Below, in pieces: positions 17,940 to 26,513 of a DNA stretch of 38,597 nucleotides; positions within the stretch are counted from its first letter, which is position 1; each line of letters begins with the position of its first letter. The stretch comes from AP-15 sp036500965 (GTDB taxonomy: Bacteria > Pseudomonadota > Alphaproteobacteria > ATCC43930 > CGMCC-115725). The stretch lies in NCBI GenBank assembly GCA_036500965.1, contig DASYBC010000040.1, positions 1-38,597 on the forward strand. The letters are read 5' to 3'. The translations under genes were made by a program, and so were the position numbers. Under the pieces are notes generated by a model. The model worked only from the letters and a program-made list of their open reading frames with translations. It was not told where the DNA came from and did no database searches.

Positions 17940-19255
17940 CAAATATCCTCCGCGAGCCGCAATCCGGAAAATGCCCAACCTGCCGCGGGCGGGAAAAAGT
18001 TGCGATAGGTTGCGCGCAGATGACCGGCCGGGGTAACGGCGGCACCGCCGCGCAGCACCATCTGGTTGCACATGAACTTGCCGTTGTATTCGCCGACGGC
18101 ACCCGCCGCCGCGCGGAAGCGCGGATAGGGGATATAGGGGCTCGCCGTCCATTCCCAAACGTCGCCGAACATCTGGCGCGGCAACATGCCGCCGTTTTCA
18201 AGCGCTGGGTCGGCCCGGTCGGCGCAGGGGTGAAATAGACGGCGATCGGCAAAATTGCCCGAAACCCGCACACCCTCGGCGGCGGTCTCCCATTCCGCCT
18301 CGCTTGGCAGCCGCCTCCCGGCCCATTTGGCGTAAGCGTCGGCCTCGAAAAAACTGACATGGCAGACCGGCTCGGACGCGTTCAGCAGGCGTTTTCCGGA
18401 CAGGGTGAAGATCGACCAGCCGCCATCCTCAGGCCACCAGTAGAGCGGCGCCTCCCAGCCCTGCTCCTGCACCACCGCCCAGCCGTCGGAGAGCCAGAAT
18501 TCCGGCTGTCGATAGCCGCCAGCCTCGACGAATTCGAGGTATTCGCCGCAAGTCACCGGGCGGGCCGCAAGGCGGAATGGCTCGAGCCAGACCTTATGCC
18601 GCGGCGTCTCGTTGTCGAAGGCGAAGCCCGGGCCGCGATGCCCGATCTCGATCAGCCCGCCGCCGTGTTCGAACCACCCGAGCGCGGTCGCCGGGGTCGC
18701 GATCTGCGGCTGCGGCGCCTGATAAGCAGGTAGCAGCGGATTGACCGAGAAGACATGCTTGATGTCCATCAGCAGCAACTCCTGATGCTGCTGCTCATGA
18801 TGGGCGCCGAGCTCGATCAGCGGTGCGGCCTCGGACCAGGCCGGTTCGGCCGCGCGCCCGACAAAGCGGGCGATCGCGGCGCCCACATGATCGCGATAGG
18901 CGCCGACCACATCGACCGTCGGCCGCGACAGCAAGCCGCGCTCGGGGCGCGGGTGCCGCGGGCCGACCGCCTCGTAATACGAGTTGAACAAATAGGCGAA
19001 GGCCGGATCGAAAGCCCGATATTCGGGATCGAGCCGCATCAGCACAAACGTCTCGAAGAACCAGGTCGTATGCGCCAAGTGCCATTTTGTCGGGCTGACA
19101 TCGGGCATCGACTGGATCGACTGGTCCTCCGGCGTCAGATTGGCAGCAAGCGCTTCGCTGTCGCGCCGCACGGCCTCGAACCGGTCGAGCGCAACCTGGC
19201 GATCCGCGTCGCCGGATAAGGGTTGAGCGGCGGTGTCGAGCACGAGCTCCCCCAA
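17939..19255 (-). CDS. egtB: Ergothioneine sulfoxide synthase EgtB
   Basis: A 438-residue non-heme iron enzyme that links hercynine sulfur to gamma-glutamylcysteine or cysteine with O2. The N-terminal DinB_2-like part supplies the iron ligands: the histidines in KWHLAHTTWFFE and HHEQQHQELLLMDIKH. The C-terminal formylglycine-generating-enzyme fold is recognisable from GDVWEWTASPYIPYPRF, RRLPSEAEWE and the end AGWAFSGLRLAEDI. The start used is TTG 19255, six bases after the stop of the carboxypeptidase gene; GTG 19243 is an alternative with GGGGGAG close upstream. Together with egtD this gives the two core steps. A C-S lyase (EgtE) and an EgtC amidohydrolase are absent from the window. Confidence 0.94.
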   Translation of the reverse strand: MGELVLDTAAQPLSGDADRQVALDRFEAVRRDSEALAANLTPEDQSIQSMPDVSPTKWHLAHTTWFFETFVLMRLDPEYRAFDPAFAYLFNSYYEAVGPRHPRPERGLLSRPTVDVVGAYRDHVGAAIARFVGRAAEPAWSEAAPLIELGAHHEQQHQELLLMDIKHVFSVNPLLPAYQAPQPQIATPATALGWFEHGGGLIEIGHRGPGFAFDNETPRHKVWLEPFRLAARPVTCGEYLEFVEAGGYRQPEFWLSDGWAVVQEQGWEAPLYWWPEDGGWSIFTLSGKRLLNASEPVCHVSFFEADAYAKWAGRRLPSEAEWETAAEGVRVSGNFADRRLFHPCADRADPALENGGMLPRQMFGDVWEWTASPYIPYPRFRAAAGAVGEYNGKFMCNQMVLRGGAAVTPAGHLRATYRNFFPPAAGWAFSGLRLAEDI

Positions 19256-19261
19256 AGCTAG

Positions 19262-20797
19262 CTAGTTCGATGTTGCGGTTAACGCTGCGGTCGCCGGTTC
19301 GTTGCCGCCACCGAGATAGCGGCGGCGCAGATGGCGCTCGAAGCTCGCGATGCCGAGCGGCTGCCCGGTGGCTTCCTCGACCAGCTCGGCCGTCGACAGC
19401 AGCGAGCCGCGGCTGTGCACTCGCGCGCGCAGCCAGGCGAAGAGCGGTCCGAAATCGCCGGCCGCGATCGTCGCCATCAGTTCGGGGATCGCGTCGCCCG
19501 CGGCCTCGAACAGCTGTGCGGCGATCAGCGCGCCCAACGTATAGGTCGGGAAATAACCCCACGAGCCGTCATACCAATGAATATCCTGCAGGCACCCGTC
19601 GCGGTCGTTGTCGGGGGCGACGCCAAGCAGCGCTCGCAATCCGTCGGCCCAGGCGCCCGGGAGCTCCTTGGCGAGCAGATCGCCGGCGATCATCGCCTGC
19701 TCGAGGCGGTACCGCAGGATCACATGGGCGGGATAGGTGACCTCGTCAGCCTCGACCCGGATCAGGCTGCGGCTAACCCGGATCTGCCGGCGGTAGAGCG
19801 CCTCGGCCTCCCATTCGGGGCCGTCGGCCGCGAACGCCTCGCGCAGCATCGGCGCGGCAAAGCTCATAAAGGCCGGGCTGCGGCAGCACTGCATTTCGAG
19901 CAGCAGCGACTGACTCTCGTGGACGGCCATGCCGCGCGCGGCGCCCACGGGCTGCAGGCGCCAGCCCGGCGGCAGGTTGCGCTTGTAGAGCGCGTGCCCG
20001 GTCTCGTGCAGCACCCCCATCAGCGCCTTGCCGAAATCACCCTCGTCATACCGCGTGGTGATGCGCACGTCGTCGGGCGCGCCGCTGCAAAACGGATGGG
20101 CGCTGGTGTCGAGCCGGCCATGGGCGAAATCGAAGCCGACCGCTTCCATCAGCTTGACCGCGGCGCGGCGTTGCGCGGCCATCGGGAACGGGCCGGACGC
20201 ACACGGCAGCGGTGCCAGGGCGGCTTGGCGCGTCAATACGGTTTCGATCAGATCGGGCAAAAACTCCGCGATCGCGCCGAACAGACGATTGATCGCCGCA
20301 ACCGAGCCGCCCGGCTCGTAACGGTCGAGCAAGGCCTCGTAGGGGCTCACCCCGAGGCGCTCGGCCTTGGCGGCGGCGACCTCGCGCTGCAGGCGCAGCA
20401 TCTCGTCGAGCAACGGCAGGATAGCGGCGAAGTCGTTTTCCGCCCGGGCCTTGCGCCACACCGCTTCGCAGGTGCACGAGGCGCGCGAGACAGCCTCGAC
20501 CAGCGAGCCCGGCATCGCCGTCGCATGGCTGCGGCGCCGCGCCATCTCGCGCAAATTGGCGCGTTGCCACGCATCGAGCGAGCCGCTCTCGCCTTCGGCC
20601 TCGGCCAACAGGTCGCCGATTTCGGCAGCAATCAGCTGCTCGTGGGCGAGCCGGGCGAGGACCGCCAGCTGCTCGGCGCGGGTTGCGGCACCGCCCGGCG
20701 GCATCATCGTGGCGCCGTCCCAGTTGAGCACGCCCAACGCTTCCTCGAGCGCGCCCAGCCGGCGAAATCGCGCTTCCAGATGCTGATAGGCGGTCAT
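19262..20797 (-). CDS. Carboxypeptidase Taq (M32 metallopeptidase)
   Basis: A 511-residue cytoplasmic zinc carboxypeptidase. The start ATG 20797 overlaps the surf1 stop by four bases (ATGA), which selects it over the longer open frame. The active site is H264-E-T-G-H268 with Mn/Zn ligand and catalytic glutamate; other M32 blocks are VLNWDGATMMPPGG, HPFCSGAPDDVRITTRYDEGDF, GMAVHESQSLLLEMQ, HVILRYRLEQAMIAGDLLAKELP and DIHWYDGSWGYFPTYTLGALIAAQLF. The length is normal for the family (about 500). M32 enzymes trim C-terminal residues from peptides. A position between surf1 and egtB on one transcript is unusual and may reflect only shared expression. Confidence 0.95.
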   Translation of the reverse strand: MTAYQHLEARFRRLGALEEALGVLNWDGATMMPPGGAATRAEQLAVLARLAHEQLIAAEIGDLLAEAEGESGSLDAWQRANLREMARRRSHATAMPGSLVEAVSRASCTCEAVWRKARAENDFAAILPLLDEMLRLQREVAAAKAERLGVSPYEALLDRYEPGGSVAAINRLFGAIAEFLPDLIETVLTRQAALAPLPCASGPFPMAAQRRAAVKLMEAVGFDFAHGRLDTSAHPFCSGAPDDVRITTRYDEGDFGKALMGVLHETGHALYKRNLPPGWRLQPVGAARGMAVHESQSLLLEMQCCRSPAFMSFAAPMLREAFAADGPEWEAEALYRRQIRVSRSLIRVEADEVTYPAHVILRYRLEQAMIAGDLLAKELPGAWADGLRALLGVAPDNDRDGCLQDIHWYDGSWGYFPTYTLGALIAAQLFEAAGDAIPELMATIAAGDFGPLFAWLRARVHSRGSLLSTAELVEEATGQPLGIASFERHLRRRYLGGGNEPATAALTATSN

Positions 20798-21552
20798 CCG
20801 CGCTCCGCGTTGCGACGATGAAACACGACATAGATGACGATCATCGCAACCACCAGGGAAAACCACGTAATCGCATATTGCAAATGATGGTTCGGCAGGG
20901 CGAGGCGGGTGACGCCGCCTTTCGGCCAGCCGCCCGGGTTGGGCGCGGCGCCGGCATCGATATAAAAGGAGGCGACATGATGGAGCCCGTCGGCCTCCGC
21001 CATCGCCGGCAGATCGACCCAGAACCAATAGTTCAAATCGGGCCGATTGTCGGGGACAAACCAGTTGGGCGGCCGGTCCCGCGGCAGCCGCAGCAGCCCC
21101 GCGATCCGGACGGTGCCGGTCGGCTCGCCGGCGGCCCGCTTGTCGCGATTCTTAAGCGCCGCCGGGACAAAGCCGCGATTGATAAAGACGATGCGGCCAC
21201 CCGCCTCGCGCAACGGGGTCAGCACCTGGAAACCCGACTGCCCGGCCGCCGAGATGGCGGCAAGAAAATTCTCCTTGTCGTTCAGAAACACGCCTTTGTC
21301 GGTGACGTGATGGTACTCTAAGCCGTGCGCTTGCGCCGCGCTCTGGGGCGCCGGCACCGCAGGTGCAGCGACGGCCGCGGCGCGGGCGGCGATCAGTCCT
21401 TCCTTCCAGGACAGCCGCTGCACCTGCCACACCCCGAGCCCGAGACACAACAGCACGATCGGCACGGCAACTACAGTCGGCCACAAGCGCGGGCGAAAGC
21501 CGCCGATCCCGGCCGGCCGGTCAGCAGCCCTGACGTGCGCCGACCAGATCAT
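20794..21552 (-). CDS. SURF1-family cytochrome oxidase assembly protein
   Basis: A 252-residue protein with a transmembrane segment near each end (about 23-43 and 226-246) and a periplasmic domain between, the standard SURF1 topology. Family patterns: LGVWQVQRLSWKE after the first helix, INRGFVPAA in the middle, and LPNHHLQYAITWFSLVVAMIVIYVVFHRR at the end. SURF1 (Shy1 in yeast) helps deliver heme a to subunit I. It lies 72 bp downstream of ctaE and is coupled to the peptidase gene. The start MIWSAHVRA at 21552 is the only good candidate upstream of the first helix. Confidence 0.93.
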   Translation of the reverse strand: MIWSAHVRAADRPAGIGGFRPRLWPTVVAVPIVLLCLGLGVWQVQRLSWKEGLIAARAAAVAAPAVPAPQSAAQAHGLEYHHVTDKGVFLNDKENFLAAISAAGQSGFQVLTPLREAGGRIVFINRGFVPAALKNRDKRAAGEPTGTVRIAGLLRLPRDRPPNWFVPDNRPDLNYWFWVDLPAMAEADGLHHVASFYIDAGAAPNPGGWPKGGVTRLALPNHHLQYAITWFSLVVAMIVIYVVFHRRNAERG

Positions 21553-21624
21553 CGCGGTATCGCGGCCCGGTCAAACGGGCCGGAGCCTTCGCAGCACTCC
21601 GGCGCCATCGCACCGGCGCGGCGG

Positions 21625-22479
21625 TTAGCCGGGTCCGCTGGCGTAGGTGGCGTTGCCGCTGCCCCAGATATAGATGCAGACGAACAGGAACAGCCAGACC
21701 ACATCGACAAAATGCCAGTACCAAGCCGCCGCCTCGAAGCCGAAATGATGGTCCGGCTTGAACTGCCCGGCCCAGGCCCGGCACAGGCAGATGAACAAAA
21801 ATGTGGTGCCGACGATGACGTGAAACCCGTGAAAACCCGTCGCCATAAAAAATGTCGAAGGATAGATGCCGCCGGTAAAATGAAAGTCGGCATTGCTGTA
21901 TTCGAAGGCCTGCAGCGAGGTGAAGCACAGGCCAAGCAGGACGGTCACCACCAGGCCGCGCACCAGCCCGCTGCGGTCGCCTTCGAGCAGCGAATGGTGC
22001 GCCCAGGTCACGGTCGTGCCGGACAGGAGCAGCACCAAGGTCAACAGAAACGGGAACACCAGAGGATCGGACGGGTGGATCGCCTTTGGCGGCCACACCC
22101 CGCCGACCGGAAACAGGGCCGAGGAAAAGAACGCCCAGAAAAAGGCGACAAAGAACATCACCTCGGAAAAGATGAACAGCGCCATCCCATAGCGCAGCCC
22201 GAGCTGCACGATCGGCGTATGATAACCTTGGAAGGTTGCCTCGCGGATGACGTCGCGCCACCACACCGCCATGATCGCCAGAATGCACAGGACACCGATG
22301 ATCAAGAGCGGCCAGCTGTCGCCGTGCAGGTAGAGGATGCCGCCGCCAAAGGCGAGCCCGGCGGCGACCGCGCCAAGGATCGGCCAAGGGCTCGGCTCGA
22401 CCAGGTGATAGGGGTGCTTGGGCGCGGCATGCAGGGCGTGCGCCCCGTGCGTTTCGCTCATCGAATGCGTCTCGCTCAT
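21625..22479 (-). CDS. ctaE: Cytochrome c oxidase subunit III
   Basis: A 284-residue seven-helix subunit of the aa3 oxidase. Family blocks are HPYHLVEPSPWPILGA, WWRDVIREATFQGYHT, LRYGMALFIFSEVMFFVAFFWAFF, TGFHGFHVIVGTTFLFICL, FGFEAAAWYWHFVDVVWLFLFVCIYIWG. The first codons are duplicated: ATG at 22479 and another ATG at 22461 both begin MSETH. The second start would remove six residues. Neither has a strong ribosome site. The gene follows the coxF-like gene with a 77-bp gap in which ctaG would be expected. Subunit III is not catalytic but stabilises subunit I and oxygen and proton uptake. Confidence 0.96.
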   Translation of the reverse strand: MSETHSMSETHGAHALHAAPKHPYHLVEPSPWPILGAVAAGLAFGGGILYLHGDSWPLLIIGVLCILAIMAVWWRDVIREATFQGYHTPIVQLGLRYGMALFIFSEVMFFVAFFWAFFSSALFPVGGVWPPKAIHPSDPLVFPFLLTLVLLLSGTTVTWAHHSLLEGDRSGLVRGLVVTVLLGLCFTSLQAFEYSNADFHFTGGIYPSTFFMATGFHGFHVIVGTTFLFICLCRAWAGQFKPDHHFGFEAAAWYWHFVDVVWLFLFVCIYIWGSGNATYASGPG

Positions 22480-22556
22480 GAGGTTAGCTGCGGCCTCAAC
22501 GGTTGATGTTAGCAAGCGCGCCGGGTCGGCATCGAACGGCAATGGATCGGCATGCT

Positions 22557-22676
22557 CTAGCCCATGATCCGCATCAGGGTGGCTGCGTACAGCGCCACGG
22601 CGAGCGTCACGAACAGAGCGAGGAGCACACGGTTGCGCGCGCGCACCGTCTTGTCGCGGGTGCCCTGCCGGTCCAT
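22557..22676 (-). CDS. CoxF-like single-span micro-protein
   Basis: A 39-residue protein. The N-terminal 16 residues are basic (MDRQGTRDKTVRARNR), followed by a single membrane helix (VLLALFVTLAVALYAAT) and the end LMRIMG. This is the pattern of the small CoxF-type proteins that sit between ctaB and ctaG in many alphaproteobacterial oxidase operons (RRARN, hydrophobic, YxxTLxxMG). It begins five bases after the ctaB stop. A probable TTG start four codons earlier is possible. Function is unknown; an inner-membrane accessory of oxidase assembly is likely from position alone. It is too short for most gene callers. Confidence 0.65.
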   Translation of the reverse strand: MDRQGTRDKTVRARNRVLLALFVTLAVALYAATLMRIMG

Positions 22677-22681
22677 TTCCG

Positions 22682-23602
22682 TCAAACCCACCCTGCGGCG
22701 GAGTGACCAAGCAGCAGGCTGAAAACCAAAAACAAATAGAGCAGCGAAAACGCGAACATGCGCCGGGCGCTCCGGTCGCCCGCATCGCGACAGACCTGGA
22801 CCGCCGCACCGGTAAAAGCCATGCTCAACAGCAACGCCGGCACGCCATAGAGCCAACCCGCGACACCGAGAAGCCATGGCGCCAGAGCCGCCGGCCACAG
22901 CATCAGGGTGTAGATCAGCATCTGGCGTTTGGTCTGACGCGGCCCGGCGACGACCGGCAGCATCGGCACCCCGGCCTTGGCGTAATCCTCGGTGCGGTAC
23001 AGCGACAGCGCCCAGAAATGCGGCGGCGTCCACAAAAAGATGATCGCGAACAGCGCGACCGCACCCCAGCCGACACCGCCGGTTACCGCCGCCCAGCCGA
23101 TCATCGGCGGCAGCGCGCCGGCGGCGCCGCCGATCACGATGTTCTGCGGGGTGCGCCGCTTCAGCCAGATCGTATAGACAAAGACGTAGAAGCCGATGGT
23201 CAGCGCCAGCAATCCGGCGGCGGCCCAGTTGAGCGCCAGGCCCATCAGCAGCACCGCGGCGCCGGCCAGCACCACGCCAACGGCGAGCGCCTCGCCCGGC
23301 GCCATCCGGCCTGCCGGCAATGGCCGCCCGGCGGTGCGGCGCATGATGGCGTCGATGTCGCGGTCATACCACATGTTGATGGCGCCCGCGGCGCCGGCAC
23401 CGACCGCGATGCACAGCACCGCTACTGCGGCGAGCACTGGATTAAGATGCCCCGGCGCCACGGCGAGCCCGACCAGCCCGGTAAAGACAACCAGCGACAT
23501 AACCCTCGGCTTGAGGATCTCGATATAGTCGCCGAGCGCCGCCAGCGGCGCCACCGCCAGCCGGGAGGCGTCGGCCGGGCGGGCCTCGAGCAATTGCGAC
23601 AC
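22682..23602 (-). CDS. ctaB: Protoheme IX farnesyltransferase (heme O synthase)
   Basis: A 306-residue polytopic UbiA-family prenyltransferase that makes heme O from heme B, the precursor of heme A for the aa3 oxidase. The first substrate-binding motif is NMWYDRDIDAIMRRTAGRPLP. The second region is LKRRTPQNIVIGGAAGALPPMIGW, and FLWTPPHFWALSLYRTEDYAKAGVPMLPVV is fully conserved. About nine hydrophobic segments are visible. The GTG at 23602 has AAGGAG about 11 bases upstream. It lies 57 bp after ctaD. Confidence 0.96.
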   Translation of the reverse strand: MSQLLEARPADASRLAVAPLAALGDYIEILKPRVMSLVVFTGLVGLAVAPGHLNPVLAAVAVLCIAVGAGAAGAINMWYDRDIDAIMRRTAGRPLPAGRMAPGEALAVGVVLAGAAVLLMGLALNWAAAGLLALTIGFYVFVYTIWLKRRTPQNIVIGGAAGALPPMIGWAAVTGGVGWGAVALFAIIFLWTPPHFWALSLYRTEDYAKAGVPMLPVVAGPRQTKRQMLIYTLMLWPAALAPWLLGVAGWLYGVPALLLSMAFTGAAVQVCRDAGDRSARRMFAFSLLYLFLVFSLLLGHSAAGWV

Positions 23603-23659
23603 TGGGGCTGGGCTCCTTGCCTGAACGATCGGGAGTGAATGACCGGACTGAGTGATCGG

Positions 23660-25261
23660 CTAGTGGACGACGGGCAGCTCGTCGAAGCTGTGGAACGGCG
23701 GCGGCGACGACACGCTCCATTCGAGCGTGGTTGCTCCCTCGCCCCAATAATTCGCCCCGACCCGCCGCCCGGCGAACAAGGTGTGGAACACGATAAACAC
23801 AAAGAACAGGGTCGAAGCGTAGGAGATATAGGCGCCGATCGACGCCACAAAGTTCCAGCCGGCGAACGCATCCGGGTAATCGGCGATCCGCCGCGGCATC
23901 CCGGCGACGCCGAGAAAGTGCATCGGGAAGAAGGTCAGGTTGACGCCGATAAAGGTCGTCCAGAAATGGATCTCACCGAATGTCTCGTTATAGGTCCGGC
24001 CGGACATCTTGCCGATCCAGTAATAGAACGCGGCGAACAGCGAGAACACCGCCCCGAGCGACAAGACGTAATGGAAATGCGCCACCACGTAATAGGTGTT
24101 GTGCAGCGAAAAGTCGACCCCGGCATTGGCCAGTACCACTCCGGTGACGCCGCCGATCGTGAACAGAAAGATAAATCCGATGGCGAACAACATCGGCGTC
24201 TTCAACTCGACCGAGCCGCCCCACATCGTCGCGATCCACGAGAAGATCTTGATCCCGGTCGGCACCGCGATGACCATCGTCGCCGCGGTGTAATAGGCGC
24301 GCGCATCGATCGAGATCCCGGTCGTGAACATGTGATGCGCCCAGACAACCGTGCTGAGCACGCCGATCGCCAGGATCGCCATCACCATGCCGACATAGCC
24401 AAAGATCGGCTTTTTCGAGAAGGTCGAGACCACCTGGCTGATCATGCCGAAGCCCGGGATGATCATAATGTAGACTTCGGGGTGGCCAAAGAACCAGAAC
24501 AGGTTCAAGAACAGGATCGGATCGCCGCCGCCCGAAGGCTTAAAGAAGGTGGTGCCGAAATTACGGTCGGTCAGCAGCATCGTGATCGCCCCGGCGAGCA
24601 CCGGCAGCGCCATCACCAGCATAAACGCGGTAACCAGCACCCCCCACACGAACAGCGGCATCTTGAACATCGTCATGCCGGGGGCGCGCATGTTGAAGAT
24701 CGTCGTGATGAAGTTGATCGCACCGAGGATCGACGAGGCGCCGGCCAGATGCAGCGCGAAGATCACCATGTCAACGGACGGCCCCGGCTGCCCGACATCG
24801 GACAGCGGCGGGTAGAGCGTCCAGCCGGTGCCGGCGCCCTGACCGACGAACATCGAGCCGACCAGCAGCGCAAAGGACGGGACGAGCAGCCAGAAGCTGA
24901 CATTGTTCATCCGCGGGAAGGCCATGTCGGGCGCGCCGATCATCAGCGGCACCATCCAGTTGCCGAACCCGCCCATCATCGCCGGCATGATCGTGAAGAA
25001 GATCATCATTAGCCCGTGCGCGGTGACGATGACGTTGTAGACCTGATGATCGGTGATCACGGTGTTGTGCGGATGCAGCAGCTGGGTGCGCATCGTCACC
25101 GACAGCGCGCCGGCGATGACCCCGGCGGTGATCGCAAAAATCAGATAGAGCGTGCCAATGTCTTTGTGGTTGGTCGAGCAGAACCAGCGGGTGAAGAAAC
25201 CTGGCTTGGCGCCGTGCCCGTAGGCGACAAGATCGGCATCCGAAGCTGGCGGGTAAGCCAT
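23660..25261 (-). CDS. ctaD: Cytochrome c oxidase subunit I
   Basis: A 533-residue heme-copper oxidase subunit. Twelve hydrophobic helices. It is type A1: the K/D-channel markers are intact, with HPEVYIMIIPGFG (Glu and the cross-linked Tyr), WAHHMFTTG, FGNWMVPLMIGAPDMAFPR, and HDTYYVVAHFHYVLSLGA-like HNTYYVVAHFHYVLSLGAVF carrying the heme ligands. It begins MAYPPASDADLVAYGHGAKPGF. AAGGGG lies about ten bases before ATG 25261. It follows ctaC after 18 bp, so both are on one transcript. Confidence 0.97.
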   Translation of the reverse strand: MAYPPASDADLVAYGHGAKPGFFTRWFCSTNHKDIGTLYLIFAITAGVIAGALSVTMRTQLLHPHNTVITDHQVYNVIVTAHGLMMIFFTIMPAMMGGFGNWMVPLMIGAPDMAFPRMNNVSFWLLVPSFALLVGSMFVGQGAGTGWTLYPPLSDVGQPGPSVDMVIFALHLAGASSILGAINFITTIFNMRAPGMTMFKMPLFVWGVLVTAFMLVMALPVLAGAITMLLTDRNFGTTFFKPSGGGDPILFLNLFWFFGHPEVYIMIIPGFGMISQVVSTFSKKPIFGYVGMVMAILAIGVLSTVVWAHHMFTTGISIDARAYYTAATMVIAVPTGIKIFSWIATMWGGSVELKTPMLFAIGFIFLFTIGGVTGVVLANAGVDFSLHNTYYVVAHFHYVLSLGAVFSLFAAFYYWIGKMSGRTYNETFGEIHFWTTFIGVNLTFFPMHFLGVAGMPRRIADYPDAFAGWNFVASIGAYISYASTLFFVFIVFHTLFAGRRVGANYWGEGATTLEWSVSSPPPFHSFDELPVVH

Positions 25262-25279
25262 TCTCGACCCCTTTAGGTT

Positions 25280-26212
25280 TCAGTTTCCGGCAGCCGCGGA
25301 GCGGCCGGCGCCAAGCGACCCAGCCGCCGCAGCGACGCGCACCGCGCCGCCGCTGTCATTGTGCGCGAATTGCTTTTTCGCGCTGACCAGCCAGCGCTGG
25401 AAGTCGTCCTTCGACACGGCCTTGACCTCGATCGGCATAAAGGCGTGATTGAGGCCGCATAGCTGATCGCACTGGCCACGGTAGGTGCCCGGCCGCTCGA
25501 CATTGAACCAGCTCTCGTTGATGCGGCCGATGATCGCGTATTCCTGCACGCCAAAGGACGGCACGAACCAGTCATGCATGACATCGGTCGAGGTGATCAG
25601 CACCCGGATGTTGGTATCGACCGGTACCACCAGCGGGTTGTCGACGGTCAACAGCCGCGGCTGGCCCGGCTTCAAATTGGCTTCCTGGACGATGTTGCTG
25701 TCGAAGGCGAGCCCGCCCTGGTCGGGATAAGCGTAGGACCAGTACCATTGATGCCCGGTCACCTTGATCGTCATCGCCTGGTTGGGCACCCGAGCCATGT
25801 AATACATCAGTTTGAACGACGGCACCGCGATGATCACCAGGATCACCACCGGGATCACGGTCCACAGGATTTCGACGACGAGATTATGCTCGGTGTGCGT
25901 CGGCACTGGATGGCGCCGGTGATCAAAGCGCACGATCGTATAGAGCAGCAGCCCCAGGACAAAGACGGTGATCAAGCCGATGATGACGGTCAGCTCGTTA
26001 TTGAACGCCTCCAGCCGCGCCTCGACCGGGGTCGCGGCCCGCTGAAAGCCGAGCTGCCAGGGATGCGGCTCATCCGCGCGCGCACCCGGGGCGAGCGCCG
26101 CACCGGCGACGAGCGCCAGCGCCAGCCCGGCCAATACGCGCCCGGCCAGCCCCGATCCAGCCGTGGGCGGCGCAGTGCGCCCCGTCGTCGCCAACCTCTG
26201 CAACCCCGCCAT
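25280..26212 (-). CDS. ctaC: Cytochrome c oxidase subunit II
   Basis: A 310-residue subunit with a cleavable signal (about 20-46, ending PGARADEPHPW), two transmembrane hairpin helices (about 72-94 and 112-138) and a periplasmic cupredoxin domain. CuA ligands are seen in HDWFVPSFGVQ and in GQCDQLCGLNHAFMP (two Cys, His, Met). Gln stands where most subunits II have Glu between the cysteines. ATG 26212 (MAGLQRLATTG) gives a standard signal peptide. A longer frame to 26305 would add 31 residues without a good start. It is the first gene of the oxidase operon. Confidence 0.95.
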   Translation of the reverse strand: MAGLQRLATTGRTAPPTAGSGLAGRVLAGLALALVAGAALAPGARADEPHPWQLGFQRAATPVEARLEAFNNELTVIIGLITVFVLGLLLYTIVRFDHRRHPVPTHTEHNLVVEILWTVIPVVILVIIAVPSFKLMYYMARVPNQAMTIKVTGHQWYWSYAYPDQGGLAFDSNIVQEANLKPGQPRLLTVDNPLVVPVDTNIRVLITSTDVMHDWFVPSFGVQEYAIIGRINESWFNVERPGTYRGQCDQLCGLNHAFMPIEVKAVSKDDFQRWLVSAKKQFAHNDSGGAVRVAAAAGSLGAGRSAAAGN

Positions 26213-26513
26213 CTGTCTTGCGCCCCCGATCCGTTCCGGCCCGCCGCTCGCGCCGGCTCGCAGCTGTTGCGCGAAGGCCTGCCTGGGCAACGCCATTGGG
26301 TCCAAATGCCGCCCGACCCCGGCTGCGGCGCCTGGGATCCCCCCGGCCGCGCGCCGACCCTACACCATCGCCGAGCCGCCCCACAACCGGCCCAACCCAT
26401 TGCGGCAAGCCGCCGCACGCAATCCCCGCGGCGATTTCCCAGGTCGCCCGCGATCCGGGCCGAGTGCTCGAAAGCGAACGCGATGCCGGTCGAGAAACCT
26501 GCTCGCCGCTTCG
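26213..26513. other. Gene-free interval between the acyltransferase and ctaC
   Basis: No credible gene lies here. The open frames are high-GC by-products. It must hold the ctaC promoter and any terminator of the acyltransferase gene, but I could not identify a -35/-10 pair or a hairpin with T-run. Confidence 0.4.

Noticed and set aside
21625..22809. 394-codon version of ctaE
   Set aside because: The first 110 codons are out of frame with ctaB and the coxF-like gene; subunit III starts at MSETH.
23639..25012. 457-codon plus-strand frame opposite ctaD/ctaB
   Set aside because: The peptide is Arg/Asp/His/Gln-rich with no domain; the minus-strand ctaD is fully conserved.
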